A DNA stretch of 64,000 bases from Alteromonas indica (GTDB taxonomy: Bacteria > Pseudomonadota > Gammaproteobacteria > Enterobacterales > Alteromonadaceae), in the NCBI GenBank assembly GCA_003056425.1, contig PYVY01000011.1, positions 101,052 to 165,051 of the forward strand, read 5' to 3'. Position 1 is the stretch's first letter. The number at the start of each line of letters is the position of its first letter. The notes below the pieces were generated by a model that saw nothing but the letters and a program-made list of their open reading frames with translations, had not been told where the DNA came from and ran no database searches. Shown here piece by piece: positions 20,898 to 29,706 of this stretch. The translations under genes and the position numbers were made by a program.

Positions 20898-21977
20898 ATG
20901 GCAGTACAGGTGGCAACAATGGGCGCACAGACAATTGAATCAATCAGTGAATTTTTGCTTCACGCAGGCACAAACTTTCAAGTCGTAGATATGGGCCGGG
21001 GGCTGACACCTATTGACGCCCAAACCTTTTTAGATTTGGAAAACGGCAAATTACTGGTTCCGCGCCCCCGCCAGCAACACGCCTGGTTCGCAATCGTATT
21101 TTGGAATACCAGCCAAACCCAGGCTAAAGAATACATCTGGTTTTTGAAATTGCCGGTTGATGAGCAAGGTTTGGTGGTGACGGCCACCCGTAATCACTTT
21201 TTGCAAATTATTGTGGATGCGTTAGGAAGCAGCCTGGCCGACGACACCGAACAAGGGGAAACACTGCCAGACAATCCCTACAATTTTGTGCCGCCACAAA
21301 CACTAATGGCACATTTTAATGCGCTCATTCGCCATGTATTGAATAAGCCAGCGGTAACAGGCACGGCCGATGTCGAACGCTATATCCGACATCCTGCGGT
21401 AATGGACTGGCAAACATTGTCGATTCAGGCCATCGCCGACTGCGCCTACCACATAGAGAAAAACCAGTTGGACCAGCCTTTCACCCAACATTTTTCATTG
21501 TTCGCGGCGGATTTTCAGCAAACCTACTTAAGTGCTTTAGAACATGTTGCATTGCCCCAGCTTGTGCAGAACTATCTGCTGGCATGGCTGGATAAACATG
21601 GTATTACCAGCGAAGAGTCGGCTGTAGCGCTAGCGGTATTAAGAGCGCTAAGTTGTGATGAGGTTATGCCCGAAATCCAACAACGTCTGGCCACTATTCT
21701 GGCTGCCTCTGAGCTGAATATGGATGTATTATCGGTTATTGCGGCTCGTCACTTTAATCAGTTGAACGACACCTTATTACTCGCGTTTTTCGAGCATGCG
21801 GCCAAATTAGACACCCAACAACAGTTTGACGGGGCGCTGTTTAAAGGCTTTTTTGCCGACTTAGTCAGCATCCCCACCCTACGCACCAAAGTACTTGGTT
21901 TGCTACGCTCTACAGAACGCAGTGAAACGCTGGCGCGGGCGATTGGCGCGTTATTTTCTGCCACCCGAGGAAACTAA
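20898..21977 (+). CDS. DUF3549 family protein
   Basis: This 359-aa protein resembles the DUF3549 family, known mainly from Vibrionales and Alteromonadales next to truC/yqcC, and has no established function. It is soluble-looking, with no signal peptide or membrane segment. The N-terminal half is mixed (GGKLLVPRPRQQHAWFAIVFW-type strands) and the C-terminal half is helical and HEAT-like (repeated ALAVLRALS, LATILAAS segments). It runs divergently from yqcC and is followed, after one base, by the DUF3301 gene, so the two form a pair. Confidence 0.8.
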   Translation: MAVQVATMGAQTIESISEFLLHAGTNFQVVDMGRGLTPIDAQTFLDLENGKLLVPRPRQQHAWFAIVFWNTSQTQAKEYIWFLKLPVDEQGLVVTATRNHFLQIIVDALGSSLADDTEQGETLPDNPYNFVPPQTLMAHFNALIRHVLNKPAVTGTADVERYIRHPAVMDWQTLSIQAIADCAYHIEKNQLDQPFTQHFSLFAADFQQTYLSALEHVALPQLVQNYLLAWLDKHGITSEESAVALAVLRALSCDEVMPEIQQRLATILAASELNMDVLSVIAARHFNQLNDTLLLAFFEHAAKLDTQQQFDGALFKGFFADLVSIPTLRTKVLGLLRSTERSETLARAIGALFSATRGN

Positions 21978-21978
21978 T

Positions 21979-22284
21979 GTGACCCTGGCTGAACTTACCC
22001 TGTTTTTATGCTTACTATTGATTGGTTTTCAGTTTTGGCGTATTCGCAGCATTAGTGAACGAGCGAATCTGCATATTCAACAATATTGTCAAACCCACCA
22101 GCTACAATTACTGTCGGTCGCCCGGCGTAAAACGCGATTATCGTTTAAATACGCGAAAATCGACTGGCATTCTGTTTTTGTATTTGAGTTTTCGGGAAAT
22201 GGTGAAGACCGTTACGTAGGCGAAATGGAGCTGATAGGACAACGGGTGTTGCGCACCCATTTACCGCCGTATCGGGTAAATTAA
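21979..22284 (+). CDS. DUF3301 family membrane-anchored protein
   Basis: This 101-aa protein matches the DUF3301 pattern: an N-terminal hydrophobic segment (LAELTLFLCLLLIGFQFW) followed by a small conserved cytoplasmic domain with RRKTRLSFKYAKIDWHSVFV and FEFSGNGEDRYVG. Function is unknown. I place the start at the GTG at 21979, immediately after the DUF3549 stop, because GAGGA lies 7 bases upstream. The open frame extends further up but overlaps the upstream gene. A terminator shared with the opposing csrB follows. Confidence 0.82.
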   Translation: MTLAELTLFLCLLLIGFQFWRIRSISERANLHIQQYCQTHQLQLLSVARRKTRLSFKYAKIDWHSVFVFEFSGNGEDRYVGEMELIGQRVLRTHLPPYRVN

Positions 22285-22303
22285 AGCAATAGATACAAAA
22301 AAA

Positions 22304-22331
22304 GCGATAACCTCAAGGTCATCGCTTTTTT
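22304..22331. terminator. Bidirectional terminator shared by the DUF3301 gene and csrB
   Basis: GCGATAACCT and AGGTCATCGC form a stem with one internal mismatch. T-runs flank it on both strands: TTTTTT on the plus side, and AAAAAAA upstream (Ts when read on the minus strand). It therefore can end both the DUF3549-DUF3301 transcript from the left and the CsrB-type RNA from the right. Confidence 0.88.
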
Positions 22332-22814
22332 CAAATTTTGAGCATCCTTCTCAGCCATCCATTGCAGTTGAAATCATCCTGTTTCAAATCCCTGTATGCC
22401 CTTTCCATTTTCGCCCTGCGCATCCTGTGCAGGCTACTTATCCTTAAGTAGTTCCCTTTCCTTGATTCCCTGACACTATTACACATCCCATTCGTGTAAC
22501 ATTCTTCATCTATGAAGTTGTCCATGCGGTCTTCCTGACCGGGTTCCTTACCTGCTATCCTTGCTTACGCACATCCTGTCACGCAAATCATCATCCGTTG
22601 ATGTTGTCCGTTTTCTGGTGAATCATTCACCGGGTCCCTGTCCTTACTCCACACCTTGTGGTCTCTTCGTCACTGAAGATGTCCTAACTGTTCGATTCCT
22701 TCGAACTGTCCTATTCCTACATCCCTGTGCAACATATCCGTGTTAGATGGCTCGTCCGTTTAATCCTTCAATACTGATCGTGCGCCGTCCTGACTCGTCG
22801 TGTTTCCCTGTGAC
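22304..22814 (-). ncRNA. csrB: CsrB/RsmZ-type CsrA-sequestering RNA
   Basis: CsrB-type RNAs bind many CsrA dimers through GGA motifs in hairpin loops and relieve CsrA translational control. On the minus strand this 511-nt stretch holds about 31 GGA triplets and no convincing gene. Several lie in the loops of perfect small hairpins: CTACTTA-AGGA-TAAGTAG (22,434-22,451), CGGTC-AGGAA-GACCG (22,527-22,541) and TTCGA-AGGAA-TCGAA (22,691-22,705). It ends in a rho-independent terminator. The proposed 5' end, GTCACAGGGA, resembles the start of enterobacterial CsrB. E. coli csrB lies between yqcC and syd, and both are neighbours here. The ends are predicted; the length exceeds E. coli CsrB (369 nt). 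Confidence 0.9.
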
Positions 22815-22821
22815 GATTGAT

Positions 22822-22827
22822 ATATTA
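22822..22827 (-). promoter_or_regulatory. Candidate -10 box of csrB
   Basis: TAATAT on the minus strand ends 7 bases before the proposed first base of the RNA at 22814. No good -35 hexamer sits 16-18 bases upstream, which fits a promoter that needs an activator such as GacA/UvrY. Confidence 0.5.
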
Positions 22828-22983
22828 CTGGCTTGAAGAAGCTTTGCGAGAGGCAATTTGAAGAAATTTTAAGACAGTTTTTTGACACTGCTATCAAACA
22901 TTAAAAAAGTTCAATAAAAACATCAGGTTTATACTTAAGTATAGTTTCGAGGAAGATAAAATAACCGTAAAAAATTACGCAGA

Positions 22984-23001
22984 TGTACGATATGTCTTAC
23001 A
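22984..23001 (-). promoter_or_regulatory. GacA/UvrY-type upstream activating box for csrB
   Basis: On the minus strand the site reads TGTAAGACATATCGTACA. It matches the known GacA box TGTAAG-N6-CTTACA at all but one base of the arms. It lies about 175 bases upstream of the predicted csrB start, in the distance range reported for GacA/UvrY sites at csr/rsm RNA genes. Confidence 0.75.
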
Positions 23002-23038
23002 CAGGATGTCGGATTATAAGACATAAAGTTCACGCAAT

Positions 23039-23698
23039 TTATCGCAGAGGAATGTCGCTTGAACGCTTTTTATACAAAACGTCCCCTTCTACCCCGGCTA
23101 TTTGTAGCGAAGTAACCTTAGAATAACCGCCATCTTCAAAAAAATAGCGATAGGCAGGCACGGTGGCAAATACACCTACCCCCTGGCTTTCCTCGCTCTG
23201 CGCCACAATAGTATCAATGGCCCCCATGAGAACGTGGCCCAGACCAATATGTTGATAGTCGGGATGTACGCCTATAAGCGAAATCATATGAAAGGATTCG
23301 GCAGGGATTAGCGCCCGAATCCGCTCTTCTTTTTCCACAAACTGGCGAGTGGAGAAAAGCCCGGCTGTGAGCATCATCTTTAATCGCCAATGCCACATAC
23401 GCCCCGGTACAAAACCCTGGTTTGGCTTCGTAATGCAGGTTACCGCCAGCAACCGCGTTCCCTCAAACAAGCCCAGCAGTATTTGTTCGGCGTCCCAGCA
23501 AGCTGTGAGTTCTTGTTTTATGGCCTGACGTAAGCGGCTCTCATACCCTTCTCGCTCGGCCTGAAAGATATGCTCGAATAAGGCATCATTGTGATAGGCA
23601 TTATACGCGATAGATGCGGCGACGTTGAGATCGTCAGCTTGTAAATAGGTGGCTTGTACAGCGTGGATATCGACTGAGACCGGCGTAGACGATGGCAT
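23039..23698 (-). CDS. GNAT family N-acetyltransferase
   Basis: This 219-aa protein is a GCN5-related acetyltransferase of unknown substrate. The acetyl-CoA binding motif A is visible as SLIGVHPDYQHIGLGHVLMGA near residues 140-160, followed by a strand-helix pair ending YRYFFEDGGYSKV, typical of the fold's last part. The ATG at 23698 has GGAG 5-6 bases upstream. It stands alone between csrB, whose regulatory box lies directly downstream, and a tandem-repeat region. Confidence 0.88.
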   Translation of the reverse strand: MPSSTPVSVDIHAVQATYLQADDLNVAASIAYNAYHNDALFEHIFQAEREGYESRLRQAIKQELTACWDAEQILLGLFEGTRLLAVTCITKPNQGFVPGRMWHWRLKMMLTAGLFSTRQFVEKEERIRALIPAESFHMISLIGVHPDYQHIGLGHVLMGAIDTIVAQSEESQGVGVFATVPAYRYFFEDGGYSKVTSLQIAGVEGDVLYKKRSSDIPLR

Positions 23699-23827
23699 GG
23701 TAACTCCTTAACCCAGCAAAACATTTGCTATGTACAAAGTTTAACCACACCATGCCTTAAAAAGTAAAGCAAGAAAAGCGCAGAGTGGCGTTAACGACTA
23801 AACCAGGTCGGTTGTCAGCGCTGAAAT

Positions 23828-23955
23828 GCACTCTTCCACATGCCTGCAGATTGCTATAAGCACTCTTCCACATCATTACAGAGCGCTGTAGGCACTCTTT
23901 CACATGATTACAGCGCGCTGTAGGCACTCTTTCACATGATTACAGCGCGCTGTAG
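23828..23955. repeat. Four tandem 32-bp repeats overlapping a gene's 3' end
   Basis: Four head-to-tail 32-base units start at 23828, 23860, 23892 and 23924. The last two are identical, the second differs at 3 positions, and the first is more diverged, mainly in its second half. Each unit contains CACTCTT(T/C)CACAT, and the last three also GCGCTGTAG. The unit nearest the gene covers the last five codons and stop of the DUF3192 lipoprotein, so each copy repeats the terminal SAYSAL-stop coding segment plus its 3' flank. There are no spacers, so this is not a CRISPR array. Confidence 0.92.
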
Positions 23956-24299
23956 GCACTATCTCCCCAGCCCACTAAAGCACCATTTTTAAAGACCAGC
24001 GGGGTACACTCATCTTTCGTGGTTACGCCGTCATCCATAGTGCGCTGTGTGCGGTAATACAACACCCGATAAACCCCATCATCTTTTTGATGCATTTCGC
24101 TAAAATCGGCCACCCCCATTTTTCTGGCGATTGCCTCAAACGCTGCTCCCTGCTCTAAGTTGCTAATATGCTTTCGATTATTCTGTTCCCGCTCTTCCCA
24201 CTCACTGGCGTGATTACTGTCATTTCCATCTACGGAAATAACACAGCCCGAAAGTACGACTGGGGCGCTTAATGCCAGTAATAAAGGTAAGTATTTCAT
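23940..24299 (-). CDS. DUF3192 family lipoprotein
   Basis: This 119-aa protein has a lipoprotein signal peptide (MKYLPLLLALSAPVVLSGC, lipidated Cys19) and a DUF3192-like C-terminal domain ending YYRTQRTMDDGVTTKDECTP then a GALVGWGDSAY segment. The family has no firm function; its shape (helix, then strands with a conserved Cys) recalls the BamE/SmpA fold. I use the ATG at 24299, since the upstream 16 codons are not signal-like. Its 3' end lies inside the 32-bp tandem repeats. A paralogue sits at 29,324-29,698. Confidence 0.8.
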   Translation of the reverse strand: MKYLPLLLALSAPVVLSGCVISVDGNDSNHASEWEEREQNNRKHISNLEQGAAFEAIARKMGVADFSEMHQKDDGVYRVLYYRTQRTMDDGVTTKDECTPLVFKNGALVGWGDSAYSAL

Positions 24300-24521
24300 T
24301 AGCGTATTCCTTTTTATTTTATATGAGTGTTGTGTACACCTGAACATATCAAATCTAAGGCCAACTTTAACCTATTGATTTTACATAACTTAACCAAACA
24401 CCCGATTGCATTAACTACCACTATTTAACAAACCACACTATTATTTAGTCAGACTAACAACTACGCTTTAAGGCCGCGCCATGGTAATTTGCTGGTTTTG
24501 GGTAGCACAGTTAGCATTTTT

Positions 24522-24833
24522 ATGAGTAATCCACATTCAGACCAGTTATTCGCGTTATGCCAACAGCTTTATCAGCAAGGCACCACGCCTAATATCGCGT
24601 TACTGCGGGCAAAAGCGCCGGGCAAAGTCAGTATTACCCAGGCAATTGATGCCATAAAGCGATTCAATAGCGCCGCCAAACCGGCTCTAAAAGAGGCAGG
24701 CTCGCCCCCCACCGAGGCGCAAAAAATTCAGTCACTGGAAAAACGGGTAGCCGAACTGGAAGCAGCCATCACTGTGCTTGAGCAACGTATATCCAGCGTT
24801 ATACCGGAAGCCGGGGCGCCAGCGCCTGAATAA
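24522..24833 (+). CDS. Hypothetical protein with coiled-coil C-terminus
   Basis: I do not recognise a firm family for this 103-aa protein. Residues about 5-50 (DQLFALCQQLYQQGTTPNIA then LLRAKAPGKVSITQAIDAIK) look like the N-terminal helix-turn-helix part of KfrA-type DNA-binding proteins. Residues about 65-92 form a heptad-like coiled coil (QKIQSLEKRVAELEAAITVL). The ATG at 24522 is preferred over the one at 24489. Its last 35 bases overlap the 3' end of syd on the other strand. Confidence 0.65.
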   Translation: MSNPHSDQLFALCQQLYQQGTTPNIALLRAKAPGKVSITQAIDAIKRFNSAAKPALKEAGSPPTEAQKIQSLEKRVAELEAAITVLEQRISSVIPEAGAPAPE

Positions 24834-25353
24834 ATCCGGCCAAATCATCTGCCAGTTTGTCGTCAGACTTTTTACCCACTTGCTCCAACAGTACCGCACC
24901 ACTACTGTTATCAATGGTTAAGATATAATCGTCGTCGCTGGTCAACCCAAAAAACAACGTTTCAGGTTGGCGCAGGCGACGCTTCATCAAAATATGTCCA
25001 ATCAGGTTTTCCTGTAGCCGCTCAAAATCGTCGGCACTGAGCACTTGCAGCAAATCACACTCCCCCTGCGCCGCAGTTGCCGGCAAGTTTTCCGAATAAT
25101 AGCGGGTAAAATAAGCCGTAAATTGCGTATTTAGCTGAATTTCCAATGCTTGTTCCAGCTTTGCAAATGACAATACTGGCGCTTGTGGGGTGGGCTTCCA
25201 GGTAACCGGCTGACCGTTATCTACCCGTTCCAGGTAGCAAGAGGATGGCCATGCACTATCATAAGTTACCGTTAATGGTGAATTGTGCTGCTGTGTTAAA
25301 CCTAATAACCGCGCGATAAAATCGTCCAGCGCGGCGTCTACCGGGTTAGCCAT
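24799..25353 (-). CDS. syd: SecY-interacting protein Syd
   Basis: Syd is a small acidic membrane-associated protein that binds SecY and is thought to check translocon quality. The 184-aa protein (E. coli 181) has the family segments PLTVTYDSAWPSSCYL, LNTQFTAYFTRYYSENLPAT, GECDLLQVLSADDFERLQEN and LTSDDDYILTIDNSSGAVLLE. The ATG at 25353 has AGGA 8 bases upstream; a TTG six bases earlier is possible. It is divergent from queF, as in E. coli, and 3'-overlaps the small ORF at 24,522-24,833. Confidence 0.93.
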   Translation of the reverse strand: MANPVDAALDDFIARLLGLTQQHNSPLTVTYDSAWPSSCYLERVDNGQPVTWKPTPQAPVLSFAKLEQALEIQLNTQFTAYFTRYYSENLPATAAQGECDLLQVLSADDFERLQENLIGHILMKRRLRQPETLFFGLTSDDDYILTIDNSSGAVLLEQVGKKSDDKLADDLAGFIQALAPRLPV

Positions 25354-25454
25354 AACCAAATTCCTTTCATTGTATTACCTGAGTGAAATCGCAAACCCCA
25401 CGCAATCGCGGTATCATTTGCTTCTTTTTTAAGTTTACGGTTTAAGTGGTCGCT

Positions 25455-26294
25455 ATGACAAACAATGCCTCATCAAATTTGCCGGATAATTTAACCCTTG
25501 GTCAGCAAGTAGCGTATGACGCCCATTACAATCCTGATTTATTGCAGGGCGTCGCCAGGTCGATAAGCCGAGATGCACAGCATATCAGCGGTCTGGACCT
25601 GCCTTTTTCTGGCATTGATACCTGGACCGGCTATGAGCTGTCCTGGCTTAACGCCAAAGGCAAACCACAGGTAGGGATTGTAGAGTGTCACGTGCCGGTG
25701 ACCTCGGCCAATTTAATTGAGTCAAAATCATTTAAGCTATATTTAAACAGCTATAACCAAACCCATTTTGATGACCTGGACGCGGTTAAACGGACACTTC
25801 AAGCTGATTTGTCACGCTGCGCGGGGGAGCAGGTGACGGTGGCTGTATTTCTACCCCATCAGTTTAATCGCTTTGCTACTGCAGAATTAGCAGGCGTGGT
25901 GATTGATGATATAGATATCGAAGTAGACCAGTATTCCCCTGACCCGAACCTGCTAAGAACGGAACACAAACAGGTATCAGAAACGCTGGTTAGCCATTTG
26001 CTGAAATCGAACTGCCTGATAACCAGCCAACCCGACTGGGCCAGTGTATTGATTAAGTATGAAGGCCAGGCCTTAAATCATGAACAGTTACTGAGATACC
26101 TGATTGGCTTTCGGCAGCATAATGAGTTTCATGAACAATGTGTCGAGCGTATTTTCTGCGATATAAAGGCGTTGCCCGGCATTGATAAACTGACGGTTCT
26201 GGCGCGCTATACCCGGCGCGGCGGCCTGGATATCAACCCGTTCCGGTCTAACTTTGAAGCCCCCTACCCCAACCAACGTAACGCCCGACAATAG
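25455..26294 (+). CDS. queF: NADPH-dependent 7-cyano-7-deazaguanine reductase
   Basis: QueF reduces preQ0 to preQ1 in queuosine synthesis. The 279-aa protein is the long, two-domain (YqcD) form. The NADPH-binding [11 protein letters not shown] motif is at residues 89-99, and the nucleophilic cysteine is Cys187 in [11 protein letters not shown]. The C-terminus carries [19 protein letters not shown] nine bases upstream (25446) is an alternative start; ribosome-site evidence is weak for both. Confidence 0.94.
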   Translation: MTNNASSNLPDNLTLGQQVAYDAHYNPDLLQGVARSISRDAQHISGLDLPFSGIDTWTGYELSWLNAKGKPQVGIVECHVPVTSANLIESKSFKLYLNSYNQTHFDDLDAVKRTLQADLSRCAGEQVTVAVFLPHQFNRFATAELAGVVIDDIDIEVDQYSPDPNLLRTEHKQVSETLVSHLLKSNCLITSQPDWASVLIKYEGQALNHEQLLRYLIGFRQHNEFHEQCVERIFCDIKALPGIDKLTVLARYTRRGGLDINPFRSNFEAPYPNQRNARQ

Positions 26295-26364
26295 TCGGGC
26301 AAAAAACACAGACCTGTGCCACAATGAAGTGTAGATACGTAATCCATTGGGAATTAACGACTTA

Positions 26365-27873
26365 ATGAATTCTAGTCAGCTTCAGTCAGTGCAGCGACAT
26401 AATGAAATGCTTGCTCAATTCGTCATTCGTCTATCAAAGTTTTTTGAAGGTTATTCAGCCGACATAGACAACGAGCTTCAGACATTACGCGGCCATCTGG
26501 CAGGCACCCCGGATTTTTCCCTGGCCAGTGTAAGCATTGGTAAACTGGACCACCTGTTTCAAGGTGACATTAAAAACGTACGTCGCTATACCGCCAGCAG
26601 TCTGTCGCTTATCGAACAAAGCGTGCGTACGCTACAACAGCGCTTTGCCCAGAATACAGAATTTCGTACCCATGCTGCCAGTGTGCTGACATTGGCAAAC
26701 CAACCCACTGATTCCTTACAGGCTCTGCTGAAAGTCTGTTTGAATAGCCTGTCATTAATTCAAAAATTGCCTACGCCTTGTGATACTGCGACTCCAGAAG
26801 TCCGAACCGCCCCGCTTAACCCATCGATTACGCGCTCGCTACAAGAAGAATTACAGCATTTACTCGACAGCTACACGCAGCTACAACCTGACAATATACA
26901 GTTGGGTAACCTACGCCACCGCTTATTAGAGGGGCTCAATGAAGATGATCTGTTACAAGCCTGTTTGGTTATTTTAAGGCTGATAGTCAAAGACTCAATG
27001 GGTGAGGCGGCAATGTCGGGTGAGGTTATCCAGAGCTTGCATGGAGCCCTGGGTAAATTAAACAAAAATGTGGAAAAAAGCATTGTTCATACCCATCAGG
27101 CGTTTGTCAGCCGCCAGAAAACAGATGAAGTATTTAAACAGCAACTCAATGATATTGAGGACATGGTGGCGGCGGATACTGGCCTGGACGGGTTAAAAGA
27201 ACAAACCCGCTATCATCTTAAAAAGATGGCTTCAACACTGGCGCAGCGCAAAGAAAGCGAGCGCACTGAACAACAAAAAATCATGTCTTTGCTAAGCCGT
27301 ATGCAAACCCAGCTTGATTCGCTAGAACGGCAGACTATCGATTATCGCAAAAAGCTCGCTCAGCAGCATTGTGCCAGCCACACCGACCCCCTCACCCAAT
27401 TACCTAACCGTATGGCATATAATGAGAAAATCGTCAGTGCCTGGCAGCATGCGCAGGCCAGCCAACAACCGCTTAGTCTGGCGGTGTTAGATATTGACCA
27501 CTTTAAAAACATTAATGATCGGTTTGGCCATGCCGCGGGCGATAAAACGCTGCAAGTGGTGGCTAATCAATTAGCCCAGGGCTTGAACGAAGGTGAGTTT
27601 ATTGCGCGCTGGGGGGGCGAAGAGTTCGTCTTGATTTACGAGAATACCGGACCTACCGCGCTGGCTGAGAAACTGGAAAAATTGCGAACCAGATTGATGG
27701 CATTACCGTTTAAGTTCAAACAGGAACGACTAACCATTACCGCCTCGTTTGGCGGGGCGACATTTACTGCGGATGAAACGGCCGAACAGGTATTTGAAAG
27801 AGCCGACCAAAAGCTTTATGAAGCGAAGCGGTCCGGACGAAATTGTGTTGTTATCGATCAGGACAGATATTAA
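26365..27873 (+). CDS. Diguanylate cyclase with unknown N-terminal helical region
   Basis: The C-terminal GGDEF domain (about residues 335-500) should make cyclic di-GMP from two [33 protein letters not shown] and GGEEF (residues 417-421) are all intact, so activity is likely. The inhibitory I-site, usually RxxD nine residues before GGDEF, reads NEGE here, so product inhibition may be absent. Residues 1-300 are helical, with no membrane segment or recognised sensor, and lead into a coiled coil (about 295-335). The stop overlaps the ppnN start by one base (TAATG). A TTG start at 26347 is possible. Confidence 0.9.
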   Translation: MNSSQLQSVQRHNEMLAQFVIRLSKFFEGYSADIDNELQTLRGHLAGTPDFSLASVSIGKLDHLFQGDIKNVRRYTASSLSLIEQSVRTLQQRFAQNTEFRTHAASVLTLANQPTDSLQALLKVCLNSLSLIQKLPTPCDTATPEVRTAPLNPSITRSLQEELQHLLDSYTQLQPDNIQLGNLRHRLLEGLNEDDLLQACLVILRLIVKDSMGEAAMSGEVIQSLHGALGKLNKNVEKSIVHTHQAFVSRQKTDEVFKQQLNDIEDMVAADTGLDGLKEQTRYHLKKMASTLAQRKESERTEQQKIMSLLSRMQTQLDSLERQTIDYRKKLAQQHCASHTDPLTQLPNRMAYNEKIVSAWQHAQASQQPLSLAVLDIDHFKNINDRFGHAAGDKTLQVVANQLAQGLNEGEFIARWGGEEFVLIYENTGPTALAEKLEKLRTRLMALPFKFKQERLTITASFGGATFTADETAEQVFERADQKLYEAKRSGRNCVVIDQDRY

Positions 27874-29237
27874 TGAAAAAAGTGCAGTTGAATCCGCTTG
27901 GCTGGATGAGCCAGCTATCTCAGATAGAAGTATCGCAATTGCAGGGCACCACACATAGTGAGCTTTTCGATGTGTTTAAAAATTGTTGTCTTGCAGTACT
28001 TAACAGTGGTGTTGATGAAGACGACTATGAGTTGTTGTTTGCCCCTTATCAGGATTTTGATATTAAACTGGTACGCCGGGAACGTGGCGTTAAAATTGAA
28101 CTGACAAATCCCCCTGAAGTTGCCTTTGTTGATGGCAAGCTGGTACGGGGCGTACACGAACATTTATTTGCCGTACTTCGCGACATGTTGTTTATGGGTA
28201 ACAAACATGCCCTGGTACATAAACCAGCGCCAGTTGATAGCCTGAGTACTACTGACATGGTATTTGATATGTTGCGGCATGCCCAGGCTCTGGAAGGTAA
28301 TGACGAGCTAAATACCATTGTATGCTGGGGCGGTCACTCCATCAAACAACATGAATATCAGTACACCAAAGAGGTCGGCTATCAGCTTGGCTTAAGAGAG
28401 ATGAACATTTGTACCGGTTGCGGACCAGGTGCAATGAAAGGGCCGATGAAAGGCGCCACGATAGGCCATGCCAAACAGCGATATAAAAATGGCCGCTATA
28501 TTGGTATTTCTGAGCCCAGTATTATCGCGGCCGAACCGCCTAATGCCATCGTTAATGAGCTCATCATCATGCCTGACATCGAAAAACGGCTGGAAGCCTT
28601 TGTGCGTTTTGCCCATGGCGTGGTGATATTCCCCGGCGGGGTCGGCACCGCAGAAGAGTTGCTGTATTTGCTGGGGATATTGATGAACGAGCGCAATGCA
28701 CAACAGCCTTTGCCGGTTATTTTAACGGGCCCGAAAGGTGCGGAAGCGTATTTCGCCGCTATTGATGAATTTGTCGGCGCCACACTGGGGCCGCAGGCAC
28801 AAAGCAAATACCAGATCATTATTGACGATGCTGAAGAAGTAGCCCGTACGCTATGCAACAGCAAAGCAAAAATTGAGCAATATCGCCTGGCGGTAGGCGA
28901 CTCGTTCAGCTTCAACTGGTCGCTAAAAATTGATGAGCCGTTTCAGGTACCCTTTATACCGACTCACGACTCCATGGCAGCATTACCGTTACATCAGGAA
29001 CAAGATGTAGCCAGCCTTGCCGTGGTATTGCGCCAGGCCTTTTCAGGTATTGTTGCGGGGAACGTTAAAGCAGAAGGTGTGCGCCAGATTAAAGAAAAGG
29101 GACCATTCCAGTTACGTGGAGATGTTCATTTAATGCAGCGGATTGACGCCCTTCTCGAGTCGTTTGTAGCACAAGGCAGAATGAAATTGCCGGGCTCCGA
29201 GTACATACCCTGCTACACTATTTCCCCGCAGGATTGA
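27873..29237 (+). CDS. ppnN: Nucleotide 5'-monophosphate nucleosidase PpnN
   Basis: PpnN (YgdH) cleaves purine and pyrimidine monophosphates to base and ribose 5-phosphate; the E. coli enzyme is stimulated by (p)ppGpp. The 454-aa length equals E. coli PpnN. The LOG-like catalytic region shows [18 protein letters not shown], preceded by [19 protein letters not shown]. The N-terminal (about 1-140) and C-terminal (about 360-454) flanks are the family's regulatory regions. I use the ATG at 27873, coupled to the diguanylate cyclase stop, and reject the in-frame start 30 bases upstream. Confidence 0.95.
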   Translation: MKKVQLNPLGWMSQLSQIEVSQLQGTTHSELFDVFKNCCLAVLNSGVDEDDYELLFAPYQDFDIKLVRRERGVKIELTNPPEVAFVDGKLVRGVHEHLFAVLRDMLFMGNKHALVHKPAPVDSLSTTDMVFDMLRHAQALEGNDELNTIVCWGGHSIKQHEYQYTKEVGYQLGLREMNICTGCGPGAMKGPMKGATIGHAKQRYKNGRYIGISEPSIIAAEPPNAIVNELIIMPDIEKRLEAFVRFAHGVVIFPGGVGTAEELLYLLGILMNERNAQQPLPVILTGPKGAEAYFAAIDEFVGATLGPQAQSKYQIIIDDAEEVARTLCNSKAKIEQYRLAVGDSFSFNWSLKIDEPFQVPFIPTHDSMAALPLHQEQDVASLAVVLRQAFSGIVAGNVKAEGVRQIKEKGPFQLRGDVHLMQRIDALLESFVAQGRMKLPGSEYIPCYTISPQD

Positions 29238-29323
29238 CGCATTCCTTTACGATTTTATCATTCCTTCTTTACACGCTTTTAAGGTAAACTGTTCAGTGTT
29301 CCCTTAATAACAAGTGAAGAAGG

Positions 29324-29698
29324 ATGAATAGTAAGGTTATCCGGCTGATTCTGTTTGGCGTCGCGGCTTACGTGCTGTTCGTATTTCTGGTGATTTCGTT
29401 TTATCCTGACAAACCAGAAAACATGGACTGGCAAGACAGAGAAGAATATAACAAAGTGCAAATTACTAAGCTTCGACTGGGGACTACCCGAGAAGAGGTT
29501 CTTGCACGCCTGGGCTCGCCCGATATCACTGAGGCCAAAATGGATAGCTCAGTGGCTATTCAGGTGATGTTCTATCGCACCCAGCATGTCAGGGCAGATG
29601 GATTGACCACGCAGGACGAATGTACTCCGTTGTTATTTGAAAACGAACAACTTATCGCCTGGGGCGAAGGGGCTTATCAAAGTTACCTCAAAAGTTAG
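29324..29698 (+). CDS. DUF3192 family membrane-anchored protein
   Basis: This 124-aa protein has one N-terminal membrane segment (residues about 6-27) followed by a DUF3192 domain. ITKLRLGTTREEVLARLGSP is a helix-turn resembling BamE/SmpA-type domains, and FYRTQHVRADGLTTQDECTP plus LIAWGEGAYQ match the lipoprotein paralogue at 23,940-24,299. Here the anchor is an uncleaved signal segment without a lipobox. Function is unknown. It is 8 bases upstream of the next gene and probably cotranscribed with it. Confidence 0.82.
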   Translation: MNSKVIRLILFGVAAYVLFVFLVISFYPDKPENMDWQDREEYNKVQITKLRLGTTREEVLARLGSPDITEAKMDSSVAIQVMFYRTQHVRADGLTTQDECTPLLFENEQLIAWGEGAYQSYLKS

Positions 29699-29706
29699 GA
29701 ACTAAA

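Noticed and set aside
22331..22525. A 64-codon minus-strand ORF
   Set aside because: It lies inside the GGA-rich CsrB-type RNA, has no recognisable domain, and its composition follows from the repeated GGA motifs.
23828..23955. Possible CRISPR array
   Set aside because: The 32-base units are contiguous with no unique spacers, and no cas genes are near. They are simple tandem duplications of a gene's 3' end.
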